Positions 1-10,880 of a stretch of DNA of 64,000 bases are shown here, in pieces. Made by a program: the position numbers and the translations under genes. Source of the DNA: Cordilura impudica (lineage: Eukaryota > Arthropoda > Insecta > Diptera > Scathophagidae); contig OY821519.1 in NCBI GenBank assembly GCA_963682025.1, positions 136,996,094 through 137,060,093 on the forward strand, given 5' to 3'. Position 1 is the first letter of the stretch, and each line of letters starts with the position of its first letter. The notes under the pieces are model-generated. The model did no database searches. It saw only the letters and a list, made by a program, of their open reading frames with translations, and was not told where the DNA came from.

Positions 1-302
1 CCTTTTTTGAATCCATACTGCCGATAAAATAATATATTATTAACTCCGAGATAATTTGAAAGTTGTTCAAATATAATTTTTTCTAAAATTTTGTCGATAG
101 TTGGAAGAATTGATATTGAACGATGGTTTTCAATTTCACTCGTTACAACAGATTTTGGTATCGGAATAATTTTGTGTAATTTTAAAATATCGGGATATAT
201 TACTTCTTGAATCATGCTATAAAAATTTTTGTGATAATAGGGGCAATAATGTCTTTTCTTACTAACAACATCTTAATCGCGATATTGAAACTACACTTTC
301 TT
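1..302 (-). mobile_element. Non-LTR retrotransposon RT fragment (jockey/CR1-like LINE)
   Basis: Read on the minus strand, one frame stays open from about 302 to the window edge. It gives a reverse-transcriptase N-terminal block: a region matching the VIPIPK motif (read as KIIPIPKS), then the NYRPISLLP-type motif (read as NHRSISILPTIDKILEKII), then EQLSNYL and QYGFKKG. These are the fingers motifs of jockey/CR1/L2-type LINE reverse transcriptases. The catalytic YADD region would lie beyond position 1, so the fragment runs off the window. No stop falls in about 100 codons, so it is a moderately young copy. The clade is inferred from motif style. The element's 3' end, endonuclease and ORF1 are not visible here. 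Confidence 0.85.
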
Positions 303-841
303 GATTGAATATGGCTGGTGACCGTTGAATTATTTATTCCTGAATTTTAAAAGAACTTAACATTTTGAATAAAAGAGTGGAGCAAATTAAATGTTTAGTT
401 CAAGATTGTTTCTTTATTATAAAAATTCCAAACTTATATATTAATTTTTCTTTTCATATTTGAGAGTCTTTTACTCAATGTTTAAGAAACTCATGTATGT
501 TTATGCTGCATTGGCATTTATTGATTTTTCTCTTCTTCAAATCGTCAGTATGTCAAAACGTCACTGTAATGAATCGATCATTCATACACAATTTGATGTA
601 ACATTACACAAATTGGTGACACTCACTTAAAATAAGCCATTCAATTTTGTTTACAATATACTCTTATTTGTTTGCATTCTACATTCTTTCAGAGTCAAAC
701 ATACAAACATATTGCAAACCTAAATCAATCGTCACTAGAAACATATATACGTACTAGCTGGACCCAGCAAACGTTGTTTTGCCTTTAATGAATTTTTTAT
801 TTTAGTTAGAATCTGTATATACATATATAAAATGTTTGACG
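303..841. other. AT-rich spacer with a Helitron-like tag at its end
   Basis: No coding frame or repeat is recognisable in 303-750. Positions 753-780 carry the phrase AGCTGGACCCAGCAAACG. It resembles the GCTGACCCGGCAAAC phrase at 62280, which sits beside another Helitron helicase piece, so it is probably Helitron sequence 3' of the helicase. Confidence 0.4.
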
Positions 842-1118
842 AAGATCTCCAGATAATAAAATGAGAGCTCCACCAAAAAGTCTTTCATTGCCTTTCAAAT
901 CTTTTAAAATTCTATGTAATGCTTCTCAGTAATGTTTGTGAGCCAAGGTACATTCATCCCAAATAATATTACTGCATTTTTGTAGAACTTTTGCCATACC
1001 GGAATGTTTTTTGATATTACAGACGGCATTCTTATTTGTTTGTACGTTTAACGGTGATTTGAGTGCTGAATGAGCTGTACGACCACCATGCAATAATGTG
1101 GCGGCTTTTTCCTTCCTT
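842..1118 (-). pseudogene. Helitron PIF1-type helicase fragment (motif Ia to Walker B and beyond)
   Basis: The minus strand reads in a single frame as a PIF1-family helicase segment typical of Helitron Rep-Hel proteins. It contains AATLLHGGRTAHSALK, then KHSGMAKVLQ, then the Walker B block NIIWDECTLAHKHY, and finally LFGGALILLSGDLRQTF. These match the ATP-hydrolysing core of the helicase that unwinds DNA during rolling-circle transposition. One in-frame TGA interrupts the frame just after HKHY, and the frame ends soon after the RQT motif. No Walker A or replication-initiator (HUH) domain is next to it. It is therefore an isolated, dead fragment. Family assignment is secure from the motif order. 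Confidence 0.88.
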
Positions 1119-1820
1119 TTTGGTTAGAATATTTATATATAAAAACGTTTATGAATTTTATAACTTATAAAATTTATATAAATTTGACAACTCATTATTT
1201 TTCGAACGACACACAGTGGCGCCCGTAGAGCAAACGAGGTTGCAAAAATCAAAATTTTCATGTGCGCCGACGAAGTTTTGAATAAACCCATGTAATAGGA
1301 AACTTTTCAGCGATCTCAAATATGCTACTCTTAATAATATCACATTTTTAGTTTAGAAGATATAACCGTTCAAAGTTGACCGACTTTCGGTTTTCAAAAA
1401 AACACACAATTTTTAGTCAATTTGTTGCGATTTCAGGTGTAATATCTCGAAAAATAGGTAACGAATCGCCTTATTTTTTGTTTCTGTTGATTGATGTATT
1501 TATTAAATGTATAATGAAAGGAAAAAAAATTAACTGTTTGCTCTGTGTTTCTCCTAGTAAATCACTATTTAAAAACTATCCGTTTTTTTCACTATTTTTC
1601 AACTTTGACGGAAAATAAAAAAAATCCATATTTTTCTATATTTGCCATATTTGCAAAACATGTTCTTTGATTATTTCTTTACATAATTCAAAAGGTTTTA
1701 TCTGCCCGTACGTGCCCGTTTGGCTTCTAGAGGTAAAAAAGTTTAAAAAGACATGGTTGCAGAAATTGTATGGCGTGCATCCCTTACATGTTTTGACTGA
1801 CAGTAGTTTGATCTAATAGT
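1119..1820. other. AT-rich sequence upstream of the unclassified ORF
   Basis: I see no supported gene. Open frames here are short and of low complexity. A slightly GC-richer patch at about 1210-1280 contains GTGGCGCCCGTAG. This stretch could be part of the same repeat as the ORF at 1821-2642, but nothing in the sequence fixes a boundary. Confidence 0.3.
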
Positions 1821-2642
1821 TTGAAAATTGCATTTCAAGTCGGTTGTCTACCTGTGAGCCTCTGCCAAAGTCTATTCCCAATATTCTGTTACAGACACAG
1901 GATGTACAAAAAAAAAAACGAGGAGAATTACGAATATGAAATGTCACCATTGCACGCAAGGATAAGGTGTATGGAGTTCTTGCTAAAACTGGCGTATACC
2001 CTACCACAGGAGGAGGAAAACTTCGATGAAAATACATCAATAAAGGATAAGGAAAAGATCAGAAAGAAGCAAATACAGGATGCTTTTTTTAAACAAGTTG
2101 GACTAAAAGTAGACTGTCCCAAGCACGGATACGGTAACTCAAACGATGGAAACACTTCTAGGAGAATCACTGGAATTGACAATCAAATCGTGAAAAGATT
2201 GGGAACGATCTTGAATGTTTTAAACTGCAAAGAAAATGTCAATTCTACAAAATATGGAGAATATGCATCGAAAACTGCATCTCTTTTAGCAGAAATATAT
2301 CCACAGAAGAAGTTGACCCCGACCGTCCATAAAATATTGGCGCATGGCAAAGATATAACTGAGTACCAGTCTTTGCCAATTGGAGAGCTTTCTGAAGAAG
2401 CACAGGTGTCTCTTAACAAATTTTATAAAAAATATAGATTACAGAACACATTCAAAGCATCAAGGGTAAGGCAAAATGAGGACCTCTTCAACATGTTGGC
2501 AGCATCTTCCGATCCACTTATTTCTTCCCTGCGACATGTGAAGTCACGAATAGAGTTAGAAAATAATTATAGTTTAGAAATGATTAGTCTTTTAGATATA
2601 CCTTCTCTTACGAATTGTGATGAATATTTTACAGAAAATTGA
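1821..2642 (+). CDS. C-terminal fragment of an unclassified repeat-family protein (SPLHARIR type)
   Basis: The frame is open for 273 codons but begins at a TTG; the first ATG is codon 28 (1902) and the second is codon 41 (1941), where similarity starts. Landmarks are SPLHARIR (42-49), GNSNDGNTSRR (105-115), ITGID (116-120), TPTVHKILAHG (166-176), LPIGELSEEAQ (185-195) and SSDPLISSL (229-237). From memory this motif set belongs to a protein found in many near-identical copies in arthropod and cnidarian genomes. It behaves like a transposon-encoded protein, but I know of no assigned function and will not assign one. The N-terminal part usual for the family is missing. An AATAAA lies 5 bases after the stop. 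No in-frame stop occurs, so the copy may be fairly recent. Neighbours are a Helitron fragment and a MITE, so it gets no operon or host context. Confidence 0.6.
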   Translation: MKIAFQVGCLPVSLCQSLFPIFCYRHRMYKKKNEENYEYEMSPLHARIRCMEFLLKLAYTLPQEEENFDENTSIKDKEKIRKKQIQDAFFKQVGLKVDCPKHGYGNSNDGNTSRRITGIDNQIVKRLGTILNVLNCKENVNSTKYGEYASKTASLLAEIYPQKKLTPTVHKILAHGKDITEYQSLPIGELSEEAQVSLNKFYKKYRLQNTFKASRVRQNEDLFNMLAASSDPLISSLRHVKSRIELENNYSLEMISLLDIPSLTNCDEYFTEN

Positions 2643-3311
2643 AAAAATAAATTTAAAAAAGAAGTAATTTTTTTTTAATTTGTTGGGTAATAATTTAAAA
2701 CGTAAAACCCTAAAGAAAAAAAAATAAAAACAATCTAAAAATGTAAAAATAATTTTTTTTAGTTACCATAAAATTGATTTTTCTACAAATTTTAACTTTG
2801 ATAACCCATAAGTAGGCCCCTACAAAGCGCAGCACCCTTTCCAAACGCTCATTTCATAGACTGAACAGTTATCTATCATATGCTGTTTAAACTGTTCAAT
2901 TATGTTATTCGGTTCAAAAGATATGATTTTTGCAACGAAAAAACTCAAATGGCGCCACTTTGCGACAGCGCCATCTACCGGGTCCAAAAAAAATGTTTGG
3001 TATCATCTAACATACATATATGTATATTCTTAGTTTCATTAAAATCGCACCATAAATAAGAATATTCGTATGAATATTTATACATAAAAAAATTTCTTAT
3101 GACGAAAGATACATACATTCTGAATTGCAGTCAAATCGCTCTGAAAATAAGAATTTTGTTTATAGCTTGACCCCAACGCCAGCTAGATGGTTAAGACTTA
3201 AAAAAAACACAGAAGAGCTTGAACCGAACCTATGGTGCAAATCCTACCTCGACAGCTCTTATGGTTCCGGAGATCGTTCTTTGCAAACAACTGCACCAAC
3301 GTTTTTATGTA
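2643..3311. other. Non-coding AT-rich stretch with one CTCF-like motif
   Basis: I see no gene. Position 2965-2975 reads GCGCCATCTAC, the reverse complement of the AGATGGCGC core known for Drosophila CTCF. A second such site lies at about 34629. Whether either is bound is unknown. Confidence 0.25.
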
Positions 3312-3556
3312 TCTGTGGTCACAAGCGATAACCGCCTAAGTCGACTTAAGAACGATTTGAGATACGTATGCTATTATATTCTACTAAAAACGCTTTATAG
3401 TTACGTGAAATCCCCAATTCTCTAACACTGTTTATTAAAAGGATATTAATGCAAATATTCTGACCTAAGTCGTAATAAAGCCACAATAGATTTATATAGC
3501 TATTTTTCTCGAAAGCATGATTTTCCAGTTAGGCGGTTATTGCTTATGACCACAGA
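3312..3556. mobile_element. MITE family A, copy 1 (TIR TCTGTGGTCACAAGC)
   Basis: A 245-bp element with terminal inverted repeats: the left end reads TCTGTGGTCACAAGCGATAA, the right end reads GCTTATGACCACAGA, and GGCGGTTA near the right end mirrors TAACCGCC on the left. The 5' flank is TA and the 3' flank is TG, so the target duplication is imperfect. A close copy with a perfect TA duplication lies at 42921-43169. It encodes nothing. TA duplications suggest mobilisation by a Tc1/mariner-type transposase, which is an inference. Confidence 0.8.
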
Positions 3557-3824
3557 TGTATAGATTTGTGTACTTGTGAATCATTTATTTGGGTTTACAT
3601 CTGACCCTATGTTCACAAATACACTAGAGTATAAGCTTTTACTAGCCATAAGCCGATCGCCATGAAATTAGTGAAAACAGGCACATGTTCAGACGTAGCT
3701 GCCATATGAATGTCCCCTATCGGAATTAAGTTGCAAAAATGCAGGGTGGCTAATGAATGCTAAGAAAATCAAGTAACTGTTTTTGAATTTATTTTTCTCA
3801 TACTCATTTGAAAAATACTTTTTT
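3557..3824. other. Spacer without recognised features
   Basis: No coding frame or terminal repeat is recognised between the MITE and the mariner relic. Confidence 0.3.
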
Positions 3825-4049
3825 TTATGGCTTTTTTGAAAAGTACTGAACGATATACTTATTACTGTCTAGAATACACGGCCTGAAATGATTTGTTTTG
3901 AAAACTTCCAGTTTGCGATAACCCCACAAGAAAAAATCTGGTGAAGTAAAGTCGGAAGACCCTGACACAGTGCCACATAACAGTGGACAGAAATAGAAGG
4001 AGATATCATAGACAACAGTGATTGCAAAAACGTTCATACTAGTTGACAC
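3825..4049 (-). pseudogene. Mariner-type transposase relic (C-terminal catalytic motif only)
   Basis: On the minus strand a short frame reads SSDFTSPDFFLWGYRKLEVF. This corresponds to the block around the third catalytic residue of mariner-type transposases (usual form RSPDLTPPDFFLWGYLK). The aspartate in SPDFFLWG is kept. Nothing else of the transposase, and no terminal repeat, can be recognised, so it is an old fragment. Family assignment rests on this one motif. Confidence 0.5.
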
Positions 4050-4257
4050 CCAAATAAATATTTATCTGCCCTCTAGCGATGATTTTCCTAAAACAAATAT
4101 CTGTGATTTTAATCATTATATATACCAATTACTTGGGATGTTTGTTCGTTCGGCTCAACATCGATTATTTTTTGATAAATAATAAATCAGAAAACGTTAA
4201 AGAGAACACGTAAGAGTTTATTTATGACAACAAAATGAGAGTTTAAACTATTAATTA
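4050..4257. other. Spacer ending in the TTA target of the next MITE
   Basis: No gene is seen. The last three bases, TTA at 4255-4257, are the left copy of the target duplication of the neighbouring MITE. Confidence 0.3.
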
Positions 4258-4840
4258 TGCATGAAACACGTAGACGACAGCGGCTACTCGACTGCAGCCT
4301 GTCAAAAATAAAATACACACGTTTATATGAAAACGATTATTTTGACACCAACACAGCTGCACTGCTACACGACTACTTTTGTCGCTGTAGTCAACTTAGG
4401 ATAAGTTCTATTTTTGTTGGCTGCAAAACAAAAATAGTGTTGACAATATAATAAAATATGTAAAAGAAATGAAATATTTTATTTTGTTTAAAAAAACATC
4501 GCATAATGAAATGCTATAATTCGATTAATAATCAAAAGGGGTTGAATAAATTTATCTATTTATTTTTACGTTATAATAATGCATTATAAATAAGTAATTG
4601 TATATTTTAATCAAGTTTATACACAATCATGCATGTTTTTCTATTTTAATAAAGTAAAAAAATAAAGTTGGCACTACTGAAATAAAAATGCATTTGTATA
4701 AAAACAGCTGTTTATATTGTTGTTATATGTTGCTGTAGTTTTCAAAAAAATTAAGTAGCTGACTACACGACTACAATTGCAGCCAACACCATTTTTCGTC
4801 GTGTGGTCGTGTTGCTGCAGTCGTATATGTGTTTTATGCA
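4258..4840. mobile_element. MITE with TTA target duplication (TIR TGCATGAAACACG)
   Basis: A 583-bp non-coding element. The left end TGCATGAAACACGTAGACGA pairs with the reverse complement of the right end, TGCATAAAACACATATACGA. TTA flanks both sides (4255-4257 and 4841-4843), the duplication size made by PIF/Harbinger transposases. Just inside the ends both arms repeat CTGCAGC and CGACTAC words in inverted order, which may be transposase binding sites. The internal 64-codon frame here is not credible as a gene. Confidence 0.7.
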
Positions 4841-5931
4841 TTAGAGTCTGTAGAAGGTGTTTAGATGGTTATACCCTCCACTCGACTCTGCAGCGGGTGC
4901 AATATATAGGTTTGCCAATCGAATGCGCACACCCTTTTACGTCAATTATATTCCAATCGCTTCTAACTTTCTCGCTCTGATATTCTGACCTAAATTCGGT
5001 TTATTCTCTTGATTTAGACCGACTATAACTTTTTAAATTGAATTTGAATTCTGTTATTGAACTCAAAAGTCAATGGAATTCAAGAGATTACGGTTTGTAT
5101 GTTAATGTAGATGTTGAAAATCGTTTTGTGATTTTTTACCTATTTCGCAATAAAATTGTGTTTCCAGAAAACTTTTAGTGTCCAAATTACCCCTTTCGTA
5201 GGAGTATATATCTTTAGTTGAAATGTAAATATTATATAAGTTAAATACATAAATACATTTTTATTATAAAATTTAAATTTCAGTTGAGGCGCAAATAAAC
5301 TTAGTTAATTTTGTCACTCCTTACTGCCAATAGAATTACGTTTGTAAATGAACAATACGAATGGATTTACGCTTTAATTGGTTAGTTATATTGGCATTTT
5401 TTAAAACTTTAAAGTACCCATTTAAAAATTTTTTTCATAATTATATTTACGGTATATTAAATATAAAAAAATATTTAAACATAAAATTTTAAGTATCTTC
5501 CACTTATTCATTCATTTTTCTAGCTTAATATTAAAATTTTATTGCATTGCACAGTGGTTGCGCCCATATGACAAAAGTAAAAAATATGTTCTTAATATAG
5601 TTGCCTTGTAGCGGAATAAATAGTAGCTAATGTAATCAAATTTCTCTATGCTGAATTTGATAATTTACAACGACAATTTTGAAATATAAAGAACTAAAGT
5701 GTGAATATTCATAGAAGTAGAAAGTTGATTGAAAGAACTAGGAAAACAGACTAAAACTACAAGTGTTGAAATATATTTTATAAAAATGCTTTATTAAAAT
5801 GGTTAAAAATGGAAATAAATGTGAATGGTAGGAATGGCTGTCAAGTACTGATTCGCAATTTAAATAAATTCAGATATTGGATAAACGATTGGGGAAACAG
5901 ATTGAACATATTATGTGTTTATTAGAAGATA
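4841..5931. other. AT-rich stretch, nothing recognised
   Basis: No coding frame, terminal repeat or tandem array that I can support. A few A+T runs occur, and a reading frame leading into the small ORF at 5932 is broken by stops. Confidence 0.3.
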
Positions 5932-6111
5932 ATGGATGAGGTAGAGAGTGATTTAATTGACGTGCATAAACTTGAAGCATTGGCAGAAGATGTAATAGGG
6001 ATGAAAAAAGAAATAAAACATTTAAAGACAAAAATACAATTTCACGAAAACTCAGCTGTTGCCTCTGATAAAGGGTCCGCCACACAACTTTTTTTTTTGA
6101 AAATGCTATAA
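5932..6111 (+). CDS. Small 59-residue ORF, coiled-coil-like, followed by an A tract
   Basis: An ATG at 5932 opens 59 codons ending in TAA at 6109-6111. The peptide begins MDEVESDLIDVHKLEALAED and continues VIGMKKEIKHLKTKIQ, a charged heptad-like stretch that could form a coiled coil, followed by a short tail. The preceding frame (about 5800-5933, containing KRLGKQIEHIMCLLEDNG) looks related but is one frame away. The ORF ends against about a dozen A residues (6110-6122), as would a retrotransposed 3' end. It could be the remains of a retroelement ORF1 or gag, or chance. I do not recognise it. Confidence 0.25.
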   Translation: MDEVESDLIDVHKLEALAEDVIGMKKEIKHLKTKIQFHENSAVASDKGSATQLFFLKML

Positions 6112-6197
6112 AAAAAAAAAATACTGAATATTATCTCAAATTTCTTTTCTTATTTGAAAGTACAATCCTTCCGGTTAATAATGGAAAATAATTTCAT

Positions 6198-7135
6198 TCA
6201 AATAGCTGTCTGGGCTGACCATGCATAGCTTACATGATCGGTCCAATTTTTAAGCACATTATCGATTGTGTGCAGCTGTATTTCACCAATGGCTTCACGA
6301 ATATTGTCCTTTAAAGCGTCAATTGTCTCTGGCTTGTTGGCGTAACACTTATCTTTGAGGGCACCCCACAAATAATAGTCCAACGGTGTCAAATCGCAGC
6401 TCCGAGGTGGCCAAACGACATCAGCTCTGCGACTGATAATGCGATCTTCAAAAACAGGGCGCAAAACATCGAGTGTAGCTTCGGCTGTGTGGCACGTAGC
6501 ACCGTCCTGTTGAAACCAAATGTTGCCAATATCCTCCTCTTCAATTTTTGTGAACAAAAATTCGTTCAACATGGCCCGATAACGATCGTCATTGACTGTA
6601 ACGGCCACTCCTTGCTCATTTTCGAAGAAAAATGGCCCAATTATGCATCTGGACCAAAATCCGCACCAAACAGTGACTCGTTTTGGGTGTATCGGCTTTT
6701 CAATGTATGCGTGCGGGTTTTCTGTGCCCCAAATGCGACAATTTTGCTTGTTTACATACCCGCCAAGATCAAACTGAGCTTCATCTGAAAAGATGATTTT
6801 CTTGGCAAAATCGGCATCTTCTGTAAATCGAAAACGCATTGGATGGTCAGTTGGCTTCAACTCCTGAACAAATTGGACTTACCATACCAAGATCTTTATG
6901 CAAAATTCGTCTCAATGATGCCTCCGAAATGTTCAATTCTTCACGCACACACTCTGCCACAGCAGCAATATTCACGGGTGTACGCTTTCTTTCACTTTTT
7001 TCACAAGATAACGAACATACGGAGCTGACGGTGCTTCTCTTCTTCCAAAATCCGCACGCTTTTTCGCACACATTCTGCAACATTACCATGATTTTCAAAG
7101 AATGTCGCAATATTTCCCAGCGTTGTTAAAGCGTA
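6198..7135 (-). pseudogene. DD41D mariner transposase, degenerate copy
   Basis: The minus strand encodes most of a mariner transposase, the enzyme that cuts and reinserts the element at TA. The long frame (6860-6198, 220 residues) has all three catalytic aspartates: FSDEAQF (D26), FQQDGATCHT (D119) and LTPLDYYLWG (D161), with 41 residues between the second and third. That spacing marks the DD41D group (rosa-like). A second frame (7110-6847) holds part of the N-terminal helix-turn-helix region (ERKRTPVNIAAVAECV, EASLRRILHKDLGMV), joined to the first by a frame change near 6850. Further upstream the N-terminus is shortened and rearranged. I could not find matching terminal repeats. It differs clearly from the other DD41D copies at 14690 and 47231, so it is a separate lineage. 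Confidence 0.85.
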
Positions 7136-7313
7136 TACACAACCATATTCGTTCAGCGGAAGGATAAAACTAATTATCTGTCAAATCAGACGTGTTACCG
7201 TTCACGAAATAAGCACTAACGGTAGATGGCGGCCCTTTATAAGAATTACTGGCGCTCCATTTTGTGAAAAAGAAAACCTACCTATATTTTTTAAGAGACT
7301 ATACAATACTATA
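7136..7313. other. Junction between the mariner relic and the LINE
   Basis: No supported feature. It probably contains degraded LINE ORF1 sequence in its second half. Confidence 0.3.
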
Positions 7314-7557
7314 AATGTTGAACTTCCTGAAGTTAAATCCATTTTTCGTGTAAAAAACTTTAAAAACTTTCGAAATATCCCTGTTCCCCAAATATTAATC
7401 AGACTTACTATGCCGTATTTAAAGATTTTTTTCCTGAGTAAATGTGCGGATTTCGAACGTTTTCACAAAACAAGGTTTTGCCTACGGTACGTTGGTTATG
7501 AAAATGACCAACTATTTTTTATTAACGAAAATTTAACACCTACAAATTATAATATTA
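7314..7557 (+). pseudogene. LINE ORF1, 5' part of the split gene
   Basis: The frame starting at 7314 reads through to the Helitron at 7558 and has the look of ORF1 of jockey/CR1-type LINEs: PEVKSIFRVKNF, then IPVPQILIRLTM, then LFFINENLTPTNYNI. ORF1 proteins bind the element RNA. The same frame continues after the Helitron (9181) as KTAIGLRFNNRKNPHIQF, so this is one gene split by an insertion. The start of ORF1 is not preserved. Assignment rests on the ENLTPTN-type motif near the C-terminus and on the endonuclease that follows at 9320. Confidence 0.6.
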
Positions 7558-9180
7558 CTAGATGTAACCCGGTGCGCTTCGCTACACCCTCCCCCTCCCC
7601 CCCTTCCGAATTCTTACGAAAAGGCTCACGCAAGTCCCAAGGCTCTCACTAACACAGTAATTCAGATATATCACATTTAATATTAAGTTTGTATAGGGGT
7701 ACCATGCGCATTTGTCCAATCCCGCCCATTTTTTTGTCTGACTACTCACGTTAATAATAGATGACCTAAGATAAATTTTCAAAGCTCTCTCTATCATAGA
7801 ACTTTATATATATGATATTAAAAATTTACTTTTAATGGGAGGTGCCACGCCCATTAAAAATATTTAAAAAAAATACAGCCTGTAGCACTTCGGATATCCG
7901 CAGTAAGAATCAGTGAAAATTTCAGGAAGATCAGGTAAGTCGTTACGGAGATTACCTCCTACAAACAAACAAACACATTACCTCTTTAATTCTTTTTTTT
8001 TTGATACTTACTGATATAAAATTTTTTTTGTTTGTTTTCGCGATTTTTGATTTTGACAATATATTTTCCACGACAAATCACATTGATAACTAATGTACTT
8101 GTCAAAAGACTGTTGCTTTCGTAGTACATCATATTTTTGATAAAGGAGGTGCCACGCCCACTTATCCCATCCCGCCCAATTTTTATTGGACTACTCATAT
8201 TAATATCTGAGGGACTCGTGCAAAATGTCGAGCCTTTCCCAGTTATATGATATTAGATATCTACTTTGCATGGGCGGTGCTACGCCCACTGCTTCTATCA
8301 CGCCCATTTTTTTGTTCGACTAATCACACAAAGAACCTATGGGGTCACGCAAAGCCACAAAGCTCTCTCTTTTACAGTACTCCAAATATTTGACATTTAA
8401 TAGTTACTTTGCATGGGGAGCTCCACGCCCATTGGTGTGAACCCGCCAATTTTTTGTCTGACTACTCATACTAAGATCTGATGGTGTCGTGCAAAGTGCC
8501 AAAGCTTCCCTCTTTTAGTACACCAGTTATATGATATCATATATTTACTTTGTACGGGCGGTGCCACGCCCACTGCTCCGATCACGCCCATTTTTTGTCT
8601 AACTAATCATATGAATAACTTATGGGTTCACACAAAGTCCCAAGACTCTCACTATAACAGTACTCCAGATATATGGCATTTTATATTTTATTTGTATGGC
8701 AGGTGCCACGCCTATTGGTCCAATAGTGCCCATTTTGTGTCCGACTGCTCACATTAATAATAGGTGCCATCAGACAAATTTTAAAAGCTCTCTCTATCAT
8801 AGTACTCGAGATATATAACATTGAATTATTACTTGTTTGGGAGGTACCACGCCCACTTCTCCGATCCGGCCCATTTCCGGCGCGGCTACTAATATTAACA
8901 ATAGGTGACCTCACACAAATTTGCAAAGCTCTCCCTGTCATGGTACTCAATATATGTATATGATATTAAAAATTTACTTTGTGTGGGAGGTGCCACGCCC
9001 ACTAAAAATATTTAAAAAATTATAGCCTATAGCACTTCCCATATCCGCAGTAAGACTCTGTGAAAATTTCAGGAAGATCAGATGGCTAGTTACGGAGATT
9101 ACCCCCTACAAACAAACAAACAAACAAACAAACAAACAACCAAACAAACACACATTACCTCTTTATTATATTAGTATAGA
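7558..9180 (-). mobile_element. Nonautonomous Helitron with about 140-bp internal repeats
   Basis: Read on the minus strand, the 5' end at 9180 is TCTATACTAATATAATAAAG and the 3' end at 7558 is CTAG. It is inserted exactly between host A (7557) and host T (9181) without a target duplication. Those are Helitron hallmarks (5' TC, 3' CTRR, A/T target). The body consists of about eight diverged units carrying GTGCCACGCCCA and CCCGCCCATTTTT, at about 7841, 8146, 8272, 8419, 8560, 8702, 8840 and 8986. A second copy of the 5' terminal block (stem TTTCAGGAAGATCAG, then CAAA repeats) lies inside at 7841-7985, so the element looks composite. It encodes no protein. Open frames inside it are by-products of the repeats. 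Confidence 0.85.
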
Positions 9181-9780
9181 TTAAAACTGCTATTGGGTTG
9201 AGATTTAATAACCGTAAAAACCCACATATACAATTCGAGGAATAGTTCGTATCAAGCGGCTTAACAGTGATAAAAATTTTAAACAATTTGTACAAATTGT
9301 ATTGCGCTGCCTTTAATCAATATGGTTATAAACCTACAACATAATGGACTATTGGGTTCCGGAGTCTGTTTGAGTAGTATGGTTCGTGTCCTGGCCAAAT
9401 ATCGCGATGGTTTTAATATTTGCCATATTAATGCCCAAAGTCTAGATAACAAACTCGACGAATTTCGTTATATACTTGAAAATTCTGGTATAGTTGCAAT
9501 ATGTTTCTGAAACGTGGTTTAATCCGAATATACATGACAATATATTTAATATTAATGGCTACCAGTTGTTTCGCGCTAATAGAGTAGCTCATGCTTACAG
9601 AACAAGTCGTGATGGCAGAGTTGCCATATTCCTCAGGAAAGGTATCAATGGAAAGGTCAAATGTTGAACATGATATTAAATATGTACATACTAGAGTAAC
9701 CCTGCCCATGTTGCCGGACAATATAATAATTCACGTTTACGTCTTTGTATTAAAAATGAAATATTTTAGGAAGAATTGAT
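9181..9780 (+). pseudogene. LINE ORF1 end and AP-endonuclease domain
   Basis: The first part continues ORF1 after the Helitron. From 9322 a frame reads an AP-type endonuclease, the enzyme that nicks target DNA for target-primed reverse transcription: GFNICHINAQSLDNKLDEF, then RYILENSGIVAICF. After a frame change near 9508 it continues with SETWFNPNIHDNIF, NGYQLFRANR and DGRVAIFLRKGI. The asparagine in INAQSL and the glutamate in SETWF are the expected catalytic-site residues. The domain stops at about 9780, where Helitron sequence begins. The rest of the endonuclease and the N-terminal half of RT are missing. The partner RT end is at 13786-17921. Confidence 0.8.
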
Positions 9781-10880
9781 ACTTTCCTGAAAAAGATGTG
9801 CAAAACCTCAACTTTTTAAAGTGAGAACATCAAAAAAGGAAAAAATTTATTGTAGTGCTTGGTGGTAAACGACATTTTTAGTTTGGCCACTTTGAAAAAA
9901 AATTAATAAAAATGACGGCTTCCAAACACGTGAACATGCGACATATAGTTTATTGTGTGAAAATCTAGGAACTTCTAAATATATGCCGCACACTTACAAG
10001 GACTGTCCTTGATCTTTATTAATAGTGATTCAACCGAACGGGAAATAGTAATCGTTAATTTCAATTGGCATATGAGTGGGAATTATTAGGATTCGTGGTA
10101 TTAAAACATCTTCACCTATAAATTTCTCATTTAAAATTGTTGCTTCAACCAACCAAGAGAATTCAAAAATTCAGTGGGATAATGTACTACGTCTTCTTTA
10201 TTCTTCACGGTATCTATAGACTTATATGTGATGAATTAGCCAAAACCCTTCTTTTTTCCTGCCAATATAGCTCTTTCACTTATCCGAGCATGATTTTTAT
10301 ATCGCTGCTATATATTTGGGAAGACTTTTCTAATTAGTTCTTCTTCTGATAGTGAAAATATTCAAAAATCTCTCGTAATTGTAATGAAACCATCATTATC
10401 AATTGACATTTTTCCACCATCCATTAAAAACTATTGCTTTGAAAATATTGCAATTGATGGATCAGTTTGCAATTGCACGCTCACATTGGTGGCAAGTTTT
10501 AACGTTTTAACATATCTCCAAAGATTTGGTAGAGTCAAAAACGCATTTATAACATCAGCTGGTTTCGGTTTTGAGATAACAGGTGTGTTTACCTAAAGTC
10601 TTCTCTTAATAATATCAAAGCAACGTCATTGTTCGATCAATTTGTTTTAAAACTCTGGGAATGAAACACGTTTTTGATAAATTGCTTGATGTTGCTTCAT
10701 TTATCGTCATATTAAAAATAATTTTTTCCTACCACCATCCAATAAGGTTGCTGCAATTCCAGAAGATGCAAGCGCCAAAACAATTCTACCATGTGCTCGA
10801 ACAGTTGCTAAAATTAAAGGTATCAAAAAAGTGCTGTTATCATTTATCAATTTCTTACATTATTGTTTCATAAGCCAATT
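9781..10880 (-). pseudogene. Helitron PIF1-type helicase relic
   Basis: On the minus strand, 10790-10730 reads LALASSGIAATLLDGG, preceded by FLIPLILATVRAHGRIV: the segment between Walker A and motif Ia of Helitron helicases. The region 10110-9905 aligns by eye with the helicase C-terminus at 62700-62580 (block for the MTINKSQGQ and [12 protein letters not shown] motifs) but carries many frame breaks. Walker A itself is eroded. This is the remnant of an autonomous Helitron, older than the piece at 62426. Its position inside the LINE suggests it is part of the same Helitron insertion complex that runs to about 13.2 kb. Confidence 0.75.

Noticed and set aside
6489..6788. Plus-strand 99-codon frame
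   Set aside because: Shadow of the mariner transposase read on the minus strand.
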